Position numbers and translations under genes: made by a program
Notes under the pieces: generated by a model
Told to the model about the DNA's origin: nothing
The model's database searches: none
What the model saw: the letters and a program-made list of their open reading frames with translations, nothing else
Shown here: one piece after another, positions 11,566-21,600 of the stretch
Layout of the letters: each line of letters starts with the position of its first letter
Numbering within the stretch: position 1 is the stretch's first letter
Source: Deinandra increscens subsp. villosa
Taxonomy: Eukaryota > Streptophyta > Magnoliopsida > Asterales > Asteraceae
NCBI GenBank assembly: GCA_039602395.1
Contig: JBCNJP010000003.1
Location: 63,664,278-63,728,277, forward strand
Length of the DNA: 64,000 nucleotides
Direction: 5' to 3'

Positions 11566-12443
11566 TGTAAGGTCTTTATAGGGTTGGTGGCAACTCAAAC
11601 ATAGCATCCTTAGTAGTTGTGCTCAAATTGTAAATCTTTCACTTTAACTTGTATTTTGTACTTGGACAATTCTCTTGATGTTTATGTTAATCATTCAAGT
11701 ATTTGATGTTTTGTATTTCGTTTGTAATGTCATAACTTGTGTTGATCATTGATATTGAGGAAATTGCCCTTGTACATTTCTATTGTGATGTGAAAGTCTG
11801 GATCCATATTCTGAGTCATTTCATGATAATTTACTTGGCTAATGTTAATAATTGAATGTATCTTCATAATAACAACCCTTAATGGTTCAATAATGGTTCT
11901 TGACGTTTTACGAGTGTACTTGATGATTTGGACTTAGTCTTGGCGACCTCACCAAGCTTGGCGATCTCACCAGGTTGGCGACCTCACCAAGACTTGGCGA
12001 CCTCAACAAGCTTGGCGACCTCACCAAGTAGTCTTGGCGACCTAGATTTACTCTTGGCGATTTGGTCATGCTTTCTTGGCGACCTCACCAAGGTTGGCGA
12101 CCTCACCAAGAGGCCTTGGTGATGTCAGGTTTGTTCTTGGCGATTTCATCAGTCTGATGACATAATTTTCACTAACTTCAATAACATTCTCTTGATTTCA
12201 GTGCTATGACAACAGGTGCTCTCTCCAATATAAATAGCAACATGAGAATAACCTAAAATAAGCTTTTGGACGACTGTTTTCAAGAGAGAGAGCACCTGTG
12301 TGTAAAACCCTAGTGTTCTTGAGTTTCAGACTTGAAATCTAAGGATTTCAACACACAAACAATGTGATTTGATCACAGATTCATGAATTCCGCACTTGAA
12401 TCTGTGTATTGAATGCGTAAAGGCTCCAAATTGGTCCTGACAG
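11566..12443 (+). mobile_element. Solo LTR of the H family, TSD GGAAT
   Basis: 878 bp, TGTAAGGTC...GGTCCTGACA, flanked by GGAAT at 11561-11565 and 12444-12448. It interrupts the gag of M, which becomes continuous when it is removed. It is homologous in inverse orientation to the H LTR at 58226-59418: same TATA region (AATATAAATAGC near 12226), same downstream leader and same CTTGGCGACCTC words. It has no internal region, so it is the product of LTR-LTR recombination. Confidence 0.93.
11936..12160 (+). repeat. CTTGGCGACCTCACCAAG array upstream of TATA
   Basis: About ten imperfect copies of TTGGCGACCTCACCAAG within 225 bases, ending some 70 bases before the TATA region of the solo LTR. Spacing is irregular here, whereas the H LTR has a regular 40-41-bp form. 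TTGGcGAnnTCnCCAA is close to a palindrome. Confidence 0.85.
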
Positions 12444-12736
12444 GAATTTGAACATTTTCATCATCAACAGATGGTACAGTTACAACGGTCGGACCTATAG
12501 TTAGTGACTTCCAAATACGATGGTCTAAACTTCGAACAAACCCCTCCATACGGAGCTTCCATGCATCAAAATCATCAGGTGTGAACATGGGTGGTTTGTT
12601 TGTGATACCATTTGAAGAAACAAGATCGAGATCATTCATTTTGAAAGTTTTTAGAAAGAGAAAAGCTTAAAATCAGTAGAGTAAACAAGTAAATATCAAC
12701 TTTGAAGCACTTAGAGTCTTTAAAGTGAGAGCCAAA

Positions 12737-12748
12737 GCTCTGATGCCA
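12737..12748 (-). promoter_or_regulatory. M primer-binding site
   Basis: Minus-strand TGGCATCAGAGC, one base away from the initiator-Met complement, two bases from the LTR edge. It shows that 12751-13404 is a 5' LTR and that the gag to its left belongs to the same element. Confidence 0.8.
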
Positions 12749-12750
12749 CT

Positions 12751-13404
12751 TGTAGGATCGAGATACTTAACACTTAGTTTAATTACAAGACTTACTTGTA
12801 AGATTAACCTTGCGTAATTAGGTTAATCTCCACTCTACTTTAACCGATTAACACTTGTGAATAATAGTTGTTTGCATAAATATAGTAACACACGAAGTAA
12901 AATATACTAGGCACTATTTGCATTAACTCAACAATATTACACAGTGTCTTGCATATATTCATGCGTACAAATGTTGAAAACCGACTATGCTATATATAGT
13001 GCTAAGGGAAATCAACAATAGCCATTGATTTCCATACGATCATCTAGACCGTTGATTACAAAAGTTAAACTATACTACCAAAAGAATAATCTTCTATTGA
13101 TGGACTTGATGGCATGTGATCACCAACATACTACTTTAGGAGAGCGGCTTTCTTACAAAAGGATGCAACCAGAAAGCTCTTGCAGAGATTAGACTGCTGA
13201 AAAGACTATGCAGGAAAAGTCTGGTTGAACTCTTTATCTGGTGGATATAGGAGTTCACCCGGAATATTCGCGTCTGGACAAAGTTGCTTCTTCCGGTTGA
13301 TTGGTCTTCTCCGCTTGAACTCAGACTTCCGCTTGAACCTAGTTCAGCCGGAACTGCTACAAAATTAGACTTCAACCGGAATATCAAATGCCATATTCCT
13401 TACA
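12751..13404 (-). mobile_element. M 5' LTR (F family)
   Basis: 654 bp, TGTAGGATCG...ATTCCTTACA in plus view. It is homologous over its length to the F LTR at 51932-52586. The distal part carries repeated AACCGGAA and AAGCGGA words (13240-13385), and a TATATATAG TATA region lies near 12990. M and F are two members of one family: M shows the gag end and F the pol and accessory end. Confidence 0.88.
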
Positions 13405-13513
13405 AATCTTTATCTATCAGTTATATTCCATGGTTATCGATTGTTTAATCATGATTCATTGTTAAAATTGGTACTTTAATATTTTCTGGGATCTAGTTTT
13501 AGGTATGTATGTT
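13405..13513. other. Short spacer between two LTRs
   Basis: 109 AT-rich bases between the LTRs of M and T2. Nothing recognisable; possibly a scrap of the DNA into which these elements inserted. Confidence 0.4.
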
Positions 13514-13879
13514 TGTAAGAGCATGGGAGGATCTTACTACGGTTTGATTATCAAATCTAAGACATAGGAGGTAAATAAAGCTATGCTATATTGATTTCAC
13601 CCAGATACTGGTTACAAAAACTCTGGACTGAATACACCTTGAAAACACATAGTTAAGATCTAAGCCCTCTCAGTTCGTATGTTCAAATGCACACATTTAC
13701 ACTTTATATATTGACACTGTCCAACGAACCTAGCTAGGAAATGAACCATGATTTCGTTGCTCACGAACCATGAGTTCGTGACTCAGTTCATTGGAAGATA
13801 AACTATGACACACTAACTCTAAATCAACTAACACGATGTAACCTGATACAACATACAAGACATAGTTTATGCTCTAACA
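13514..13879 (-). mobile_element. T2 3' LTR
   Basis: About 366 bp with near-inverted ends TGTAAGAGC and GCTCTAACA. A TATA-like TTTATATATTG (13699-13711) stands next to a cluster of CGAAC/GTTCG words (13723-13780: AACGAACC, CACGAACC, AGTTCGTG). The position matches the CCGAAC cluster of T1 and T3, but the word itself has changed. Boundaries come from the terminal repeat only. Confidence 0.6.
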
Positions 13880-15590
13880 CACTCTCCATTAACGTGTGAT
13901 GTATCTGCTACTCTTAACTTCAAATCTTCAAGTATGTGATCTTCAACAATGTTGTATTACATCTTCAACTTGTTATCAGTTGTTAGTTGTAGAGCTTGCA
14001 TGGCAGGATCAACCTTGAAATGTAATTCAATCTTCAAGATCTTTTTTGTAAATATAACAAACTCCCCCTTTCACCAAGCTTGAATCTTGCAAACACAACC
14101 TGCAACTTTAGAAGACAAAAGTGTGGTTTTCTATTTTTCATCAAAATTAATTTAATCTTGGGAAAAAATCTCCTTTGGAGAATCAAGATATTTTGATTTG
14201 GAAATCCTTTCATATCACGTGTCGATCGGTCGAAAACAAACAAGAAACAAAATCTATTTTGTTTTTACAAACTTTAAATTAAAACACACCTAAAATCTTT
14301 TTGCATTTTCTAAAACTTATGCTAGAACACACCGAAAATCTTTTTGAATTTTCTGAAAAAGAAACATAAATGCAATACAGAACTCTACTCTATTAGATAT
14401 TTTGTGAGAAAGATCACGACTTCGGATCATTTTGATCATAACGTCCCGAACTACACTTCAATTTCAACATTTCAGCACATAAGCCATGTTGATTCCTGAT
14501 ATAATTTGTCCATCTTAAGCTCAAGCATAACCATACCCATTAATTTGCTTTGACCAGTGTACCTCACACTATCCGTTTGACCAGTGTACCTCACATTATC
14601 AGACATACTTAGATATATTTCACATATTTTTTTATGTGATTTCACTTGTGAATAACACATAGTGATTTGTATTTATGATAGCGTCAACTGTGTTCCATGC
14701 AAAAAGAAATAAGAACATTAAATCATCTACCATAAGGTCGATCTTTCGATACGTAGACAAGGCCTTGGATTTAACAAAATAAGAAAATAAAAATAGGTTG
14801 AAATTGTATAATTCAACAAAAATCAGGTTGGTCTTGTGGACACGCAGAGAAAGTCCGATGAATTATACGGAACACCAAAGAAAATAAAGAAAACCTGAAA
14901 TAAACAATTATCAGGTCGATACTTCTGTATACGCAAGATAGTCCGATCATTTGAGAAAATAAAGAAAATTAAACAAGTTTAAATTTTTGTAAAATGAACA
15001 CATGTATACACAATAACTTCTCATTTTCTTTTTAAATTTCTTTTACTATATCTTGAAATACGCATCAAGATGTTGTCCACTAGGTCAAACATTGTCTTTA
15101 ATGTATATCACATTTGAATACTTTCTTATTTGCCGAGACTACCTAGCACATCAAACAACGGTCTTATGACTTTTTCATTTACTCTATTCGTGAGTCAGAA
15201 ACATCAGCCAATGTACCATCATTTCCTAATTTTTTTGGATCAATTTCTCATTTTTTAATTTTTTTAATATTTTTGCATTTTTCTATTTTTTTATCTTTTG
15301 CATTTTCTCCCCCTAAAATGAAAAAAATCTAATTTTCGATTTTTCATTTTACAAAACAAAGACACTATGTTTGATATTTTGAATTTTCTCCCCCTAAACT
15401 ACAAACGGAAAATTAAAGAAAGAAAATTGACCAATCTACACTGATACCTTTTGAGGTTTGAATTGTGAAAAAAAAATCAGTTATGAAATTTGGATCTTTG
15501 AAGTTTGAGTTAAGCAGATTCCCCACCATCAGCAACTTCTTGAAGCATTAACTTCACAATTGCCGACAGGTCTTCTTGAAAAACATGCAC
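13880..15590 (-). other. T2 non-coding tail with cassettes
   Basis: Corresponds to the tails of T1 and T4. A C-rich run at 14071-14078 (AACTCCCCCTTT) may be a polypurine tract in sense orientation. Three hairpin-like cassettes occur at 14734-14765, 14823-14859 and 14911-14946. A nearly perfect repeat of GACCAGTGTACCTCACA lies near 14550-14596. No gene is supported. Confidence 0.65.
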
Positions 15591-16304
15591 ACTGGACAAA
15601 CATATCACTTTATAAAAGAACCGGAGCACACAAATTCAGATTGTCCAGTGTCTTCAGAAAAATCTTTAGTAGTTTTGCAAACCAGTTTAGGTCGCCACTG
15701 CAACTGTGGTTTTTCAGATTATAATGAATCATCATCAGTAGATGAACCACACACACTTGTATCGAATTTTGAAAAATATTTTCTTTGTGATTTAAAATGT
15801 GTGGGTGTTGATTCAGTAAAAGTCCTGCCAGATTGATCTATAAATGTGGTAGTTTTACCAACAGCTTATCTTTTAGCATTTTCAGGACAATTCAATTGAA
15901 TGTGACGACGTCTGCGACATTGGTAACACAATCGATTTGCTTTGTCGGCTTTGAGCCCTGAAATGCATTACACACATAATCAGAATCAAAATGATCATAA
16001 AAATATCAAAGACTTGGAACCAATTATTGTGAACCCATTTTAAAGTCAGGCTCCAAGGAGTAGAATTTGATCCAGATGAAGAAAATCCTGATGACTTATG
16101 ACCAACTCGAGATGAGTTTGATGACATTTTCTTCATTTGCTATGAAATCCTGAATCCTTCACTATTCTTTGAAACAAACTTTTGATCATATTTAACAAAA
16201 AAGCTCTGCGCAAGCTGATACAGTCGATCAATGTTTGTATCCTTAGCTTCATTAGAAACACCTTATGCAGATTCTTTATCAACAAATTTCTTCTTCTTCT
16301 GAAC
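15590..16304 (-). pseudogene. gag: T2 gag C-terminal fragment
   Basis: Minus-strand fragment holding a zinc knuckle CYQCRRRRHIQLNC (CX2CX4HX4C) near 15860-15955, preceded by a Ser-rich and lysine-rich stretch as in the C-terminal part of T1 and T3 gag. Frame breaks are present. The upstream part is lost at the K LTR edge at 16305. Confidence 0.6.
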
Positions 16305-18635
16305 TGTAACACCCATACCCTGTTTTGACCTTTTATGGGACTTCTGGATAGGTCCCAGTAAAGATAGTGGAAAACTTTTACATGTTAAACGTCATTACGG
16401 CGAAATACTTCACAGATAATCAAATCATGTGTTGATTTTATAACAAAACAGTATTTACTACATTTAACTACTAAACGGGATTTATAAACCAAAATATACT
16501 CCCTCTTATGATGCTTTAGATGTTAGGTTTCTTCAAAAGATGGCTTGATCACCTGCTCGACTTTCCTTGTTCATTACCTACCACAACACTAGTAACACAT
16601 TAGTCATTGTAGTACTTAAACCAACATATAATAGCAAACAAGTGATTAGGAGTGAGAGAAACAACAGAAAACAACAAATTTGGACGGAGCTACCCCTCTC
16701 GTATCATGAGGAAAGCTTTGCGTACCGCGAGCTAATTAGGCGTATCGCTTGGAACTCACTTTGTTCCAAGCGATATGCTTGATTTGATTTTTCCAGGGAT
16801 CATATTGAATTTTCCCAGTTTTCACCAAACTTTTAGCAACTTCATATTTCTTTCCTTTTTGCAACTACCATTCAACTACAATGATTTATCTAAGTAGTAT
16901 TCACATGATTTTATCAATATACCATAAATCTTGTTATTGGATTACTGATTAGCAAGAAACATCCCAACTCGTTGACCCGTTAAGATCAACTCCCACTAAC
17001 AATTCACCATACCTCATTTTCTCCACATTACTTTATAGGTAAACATTACTTGCAACTTCTAAACTTGTATTCGCACAAATTTTCCGTCTTTAATGATATA
17101 AACACATAACCATCAACACACCAACTACCTAAGTGGAACCAGTCACCTAGATGTCTATGTTCTATCAGGTGGCTAAACTTAGTATGGCCAACTATCATCA
17201 GCCGTCATATTTGGATACAAAGATCCCAACTCTTAATTTGGAGTGTAGGGTGGTTATCACCCTCATTAACCCCAATTACATCAACTCAACATATGGGCCA
17301 AAGACCCCAACTTTTGGTTTGGTGTAGTTATGATCTTCATCATTGCACACCTTTAACAACAACATGAGGAAATCAATTCCCAGCTAATATCAATTCTACT
17401 ATACAACTTAAACAACGATCCCATCCATTTTAGTACACCCACTAATCATGATTTAAGGAACAAATCTTGTTCTCATTTTATATGACTACAATTTACCACA
17501 AGAGGTTACATATTGTCACAATTTGAAATCAACTTTGTGTTACCTCGTTAAGCTTTAAGTACACCCCACTAATCATGATTTAAGGAACAAATCTTGTTCT
17601 CGTTTTATATGTCTACAAATTACCACAAGAGGTTATATATTGTCACAATTTCTAATCAAAACTGTGTGTTACCTCGTTAAGCGTTAACCTTGCCTTTTCC
17701 TTGACTAGAACTTTCATCCTCTTCACCTAAAGATTGGTGATGGATTAGTAAAGTAATCTCGTCATAAACATCATGCCATGACACTAGTAATTTGAAAGAC
17801 AAAATCTTCAACTAATCATGTTCACATTTTTCATAGGCATTTTATTAAACACCTAGCATGCGTTATAATCATCCAATCACCAATATACCTTCTACTCATA
17901 GTCATGTTCAATAGATCCACTTTCACTAGGTTTTTACTTCCTAATCTCAATTACGCCTTTTTCACACCCAACATCAGATTCTAAATGCAAAATTTTAAAG
18001 ACCTAACCCATCACCATCCACACCCTGTGATTTTATGAAGTGGGTGTAAACCCCCACCCCAATTCTTTCAATAAACATAAAGATTCTAGAAAGCAAGCTG
18101 AATTTGTTGTTCTATAGAGGCATATACACTCTTAGTAGCATATATTATGCATCATATTCACATTTTGACAACATCAACCAACCAAGAAATCAAGAGAACA
18201 ACTTACTTGGCAGGAAATTAATGGAACAAAGAAGAGTTTAATGAACTGGAAGCTCTTAGGTTCCCAATATGACCCCCCTCTCCCTTAATTTCTTTTACAA
18301 CAGCTTCAAGTGCATGAACAAAAGCAAATTTAGGTTTTTTTTTTCTCTCCCCTCCCTCTTGATCAATCGTGAAAAATGTTATGGGGTTTTTCCTCAGACT
18401 TGTTTTAATCACATAATTACATTCCAGCCCCTAGACTCTTATTCCCTTATTATATCTCACCCAAACTTCCTAATTTACAGTCAAACCCCTTATGTTTCTA
18501 GGTTATATATTTATCAACCAATTATATGGCTAACTTACAACATGAAGGAAAATAACCATTTAGATATTCAATTAAGATATAATATGTTCACCACGTATTT
18601 AATGCGTATAAATAAATTAGGACTTGGGCATTACA
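16305..18635 (-). mobile_element. K 3' LTR (2.3 kb)
   Basis: TGTAACACCC...GGGCATTACA in plus view, about 2331 bp. Homologous to the truncated 5' LTR at 38279-39722. Near 16690-16790 it carries AAGCGATATGCTTG and GGCGTATCGCTTGG, copies of a near-palindromic word also seen in J and in the LTR-like insert at 54160-54500. An internal tandem duplication is listed separately. Confidence 0.85.
17432..17690. repeat. 126-bp tandem duplication in K 3' LTR
   Basis: Two head-to-tail copies starting with AGTACACCC(C)ACTAATCATG at 17432 and 17558, each running to CTCGTTAAGC. The 5' LTR keeps only one shortened version (39283-39345), so the duplication, and a deletion in the partner, arose after or around insertion. 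Confidence 0.85.
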
Positions 18636-20002
18636 ACTCCACCCCCTAAAGGAGTTTTGTCCTTGAAACTAGACACATACCCGAATAAATAGGGATAGAA
18701 TCTTCTCATCTCCCCCTCGGGCTCCCAAGTAGTGTCTGAGCCTTTTCGATGTCCCCACTTCACTATTACTTGTTTCACTTCTTTACCAATTATCTTTTGG
18801 TCCAATATAGCAATGGGCTTTTCAACATAATTCAACTTGTCATCAACCACTATATCACCCAATGGTACATAAGTTGTTTCATCGGCTAAACATTTTCTCA
18901 AGTAAGACACGTGGAAGGTGTTGTGAATTCCCTGAAGTTCTTCCGGAAGCTCCAAATGATAGGCTACTTTGCCTACCCATGCAGTCATTCTAAAAGGTCT
19001 AGTAAAACGAGGGCTCAACTTTCCTCGCTTACGAAATCTGATCACCCCCTTCCAAGGGGACACATTTAGCATTACAAAATCTCCTAATTGAAACTATATT
19101 GGTCTCCTACACCTATCTGAATAAGATTTTTGTCTATTCTGGCCAGCCTTTAATCGTGCTTGAATCTGATCAAGCCTTTCGGTAGTAGCCAGAACAACAT
19201 CCTTGTGAGCAAGTTCGTGTTGTCCCACTTCACCCCAACATACGGGGGTTCGACATTTCCTACCATACAACATTTCATATAGGGCCATACCAATACTAGA
19301 GTGGTAACTATTATTGCAGGAAAATTCTACTAGAGGCAAATGATTATCCCAACTTCCCCCGAAATCCACGATATAGGCTCTCAGCATATCCTCGAGAGTT
19401 TGGATTGTTCTTTCGCTTTGACCATCCGTTTGGGGATGGTAGGCGGTACTCAACAAGACTTTAGTACCCATTGTTTGTTGAAATTCTTACCAGAACCTTG
19501 AGGTAAACCAGGTATCACGATTTGACACAATAGATACCGGAATGCCATGCAATGACACAATCTGCTTAATGTACACCTCGTCAATCTTTTCGGGAGAATA
19601 AGACTCCCGAATAGGTATAAAATGATCACTCTTGGTCAACCTCTCAACTACTACCCAAATGGAGTCGTGCTTACTTGTTGTTTTTGGCAGCTTAGTGAGC
19701 AAATCCTGAGCAAATCCATAGTGATGTGCTCCCATTTCCATACTGGTATCTCAAGTGGCCGCAACTTACCGTATGGCTTCTACTGTTCAGATTTAACTTT
19801 TAAACACTTTTCCAGATATTTAACAATATCTCTTTTCATCCTAGGCTACCAATAGTCATTCTTCAAGTCATTATACATCTTGGTGGCACCCGGGTGAATC
19901 GAATAACGAGACTTATGGGCCTCACTCATCAATAACTCCTTGACTCCACAAGTGTTCGGTACCCATAACCTACCGAATCGATACTTGAGTCCATTATCAC
20001 CT
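18617..20002 (-). pseudogene. pol: K integrase and chromodomain-like C-terminus
   Basis: In sense order: HHCC-region end (SEAHKSRYSIHPGATKMY), core with IWVVVERLTKSDHF, IVSNRDTWFTSRFW and TAYHPQTDGQSERTIQ, then FRPPR-type linker (RFRKRGKLSPRF) and a chromo-like motif VKWGHRKGSDTTWEPE. In the gypsy family the first two acidic residues of the D,D-35-E triad are normally Asp (VDRLTKS, SDRD); here they read Glu and Asn, so the enzyme is probably dead. A stop near 19490 and other breaks agree. T3 inserted upstream of the HHCC region. Confidence 0.85.
18636..18655 (-). promoter_or_regulatory. K polypurine tract
   Basis: Minus-strand CTCCTTTAGGGGGTGGAGT directly before the 3' LTR start at 18635, the expected site for plus-strand priming. 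It fixes the inner edge of the 3' LTR. Confidence 0.8.
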
Positions 20003-20007
20003 ACAAC

Positions 20008-20356
20008 TGAAAATGCAAGAACATTGGATCGTCTACTCAATCTAGCTATTAGAAGATCAAAACGTAATTAACCGATTGTTTTAATTGATCAAAGATGAAC
20101 AATTACAATCAGTAAACACTCAGAAACTAACACAGAGAAACACCGTACAAAACACACAATTAAGATCAGCTCAGACTATCACTCATAACTAGAACAAAGC
20201 TCAAGCAATCTATTTATAGCGACTGGCCGAACCTCGTCCGAACTCCAGGTTCGGCAGGCAGTAATCCTTCCTTGAACCTTGGACTTGAACTCTTGGATCT
20301 TCACACGACATTGTCTGATTGGATACTTCACACGACGCACAAACTATGTATCAACA
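20008..20356 (-). mobile_element. T3 3' LTR
   Basis: 349 bp, TGAAAATGC...ATGTATCAACA in plus view. TATA region CTATTTATAG at 20210-20219 in plus view, followed by a short CCGAAC cluster at 20225-20260. It lacks about 33 bp of that cluster present in the 5' LTR, a loss or gain of two words since insertion. Confidence 0.93.
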
Positions 20357-20369
20357 AACTCCCCCTCGT
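20357..20369 (-). promoter_or_regulatory. T3 polypurine tract
   Basis: Minus-strand GACGAGGGGGAGTT adjoining the 3' LTR. F (52587-52600), D (40167-40179) and H (59419-59430) have similar G-rich runs in the same place. Confidence 0.8.
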
Positions 20370-21600
20370 CGTCTGCAGTATCACTTTAACATCTTCAAAT
20401 CTGTATCTTCAATTAAACTCCTCCTCAACTTGATCGTAGCTTGATCTTGAATACTTGACGATGCCTAGTGTATCTCTGGTCTTTATCAACAGCTTCAAAA
20501 GACTTGAAGTTGTGATATCTTGCACTTTAGCAACCTGTTCAAACATTTAAATAATCTTGGCGCAAAACGTCTCTTAGAGACTCCAAGATATGATTTTGAA
20601 AATTTGATTTTGTATCACGTGTTGATCAGATCGAAAATAAAACAGAAACAAATCTTTTTGGCTTTTAGAAAGTTTATATCAAAACAAACCTAAAATCTTT
20701 TTGATTTTTCAAACTTATGCTAAAACACACCAAAAATCTTTTTGTACTTTTCTTGAAATGAAATGAAATACAATATAGAATCAAACACTATTTTTGGTAT
20801 GAGAAGATCACTATATGGGATCATATTGTACATAACGCACTGAACTACACTTTAATTTCAACTAATTGAAGCACATAAGTCATGCTGATTGCCGGTATAA
20901 TTTGTCCATCTTAAACTCAGGCAGAATCATACTCATAACATCTGGATATGTTAAGGTATTGATTAGATTTGCTTTGACCAGTGTATCCCACGCTATCTGA
21001 TATATTCAGACATTTTCTTTTTCCTTTTCTTTTGTTTTTTTTCTTCTTTTTGTGTGATTACACTTGTGAATTATCACAAATTATAATATTTTCATGATAT
21101 CGTCAACTGTATTCTATGCAAAAAGAAATTAGAACGTTAAATCGTCAACCTTAAGGTCAATTTCTCATAATTTTATATATTGTGCATGTATTCACCGTCC
21201 TTATATATTTTGCATGTATTCACCCTTCTTTATATATTTGGCATGTATTCACCTTCTTTGCATAACATGCATTTTCACAATTTCTTCCCCTTACATGCAT
21301 TTCACCCCCTTAAAATGAAAACTCTATTTTTGGATTTTCATTTTACATAAAAACACGACGCTATTTTTGATTTTTATCAAAGGAAAAAGCATAACGTAAG
21401 TAAAATTGATCAATCAACACGGATATATTTGCAGTTTTTTAGAATTGTCAGGAAATTGCAGGGTTAAAAAGATATATCATGAAATTTAAGTTAAGCAGAA
21501 TACTCCAACATTAACAACTTTTCAATCATCGGTAGGTCTTCTAAAAGTATATGCACACTGGTCAAACGGATTAGTGCATAAATGACCCGAAGCGCATTAC
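20370..21600 (-). other. T3 non-coding tail (cassettes deleted)
   Basis: Homologous to the T1 tail: same start (TTGTGATATCTTGCACTTTAG near 20511) and the same 28-bp three-unit array at 21174-21257. The hairpin cassettes are missing: the sequence jumps from AAGGTCA of the first cassette to ATTTCTCA beyond the third at about 21153-21170. This gives a natural deletion allele of the cassette block. Confidence 0.75.

Larger units (their letters stand above)
10183..12639 (-). pseudogene. gag: Element M gag, broken
   Basis: Copia gag starting MNDLDLVSSNGITN at 12639. After the solo LTR at 11566-12443 is removed, with one copy of its duplication, VQIP runs into PKPLDKFTDHDHKLLEP, then WNALNEMYEGTSEV and KMKLSELHGILCAYD, typical UBN2-type capsid sequence. 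A zinc knuckle CYNCHQLGHFAREC lies near 10700-10745, then a Gln/Asn-rich stretch and a coiled coil (EEVEQLKQTKSNLETQ) ending at the solo-like LTR at 10182. Several frame breaks occur. No pol follows. Confidence 0.75.
13514..16304 (-). mobile_element. T2: gag-only element, 5' half cut off by K
   Basis: 3' LTR 13514-13879, a non-coding tail to about 15590 matching that of T1, and the C-terminal part of gag up to 16304, where the LTR of K begins. The remainder of gag, primer site and 5' LTR should lie beyond the other end of K, outside this window. The LTR differs in sequence from those of T1, T3 and T4 although the tail is clearly homologous. Confidence 0.7.
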
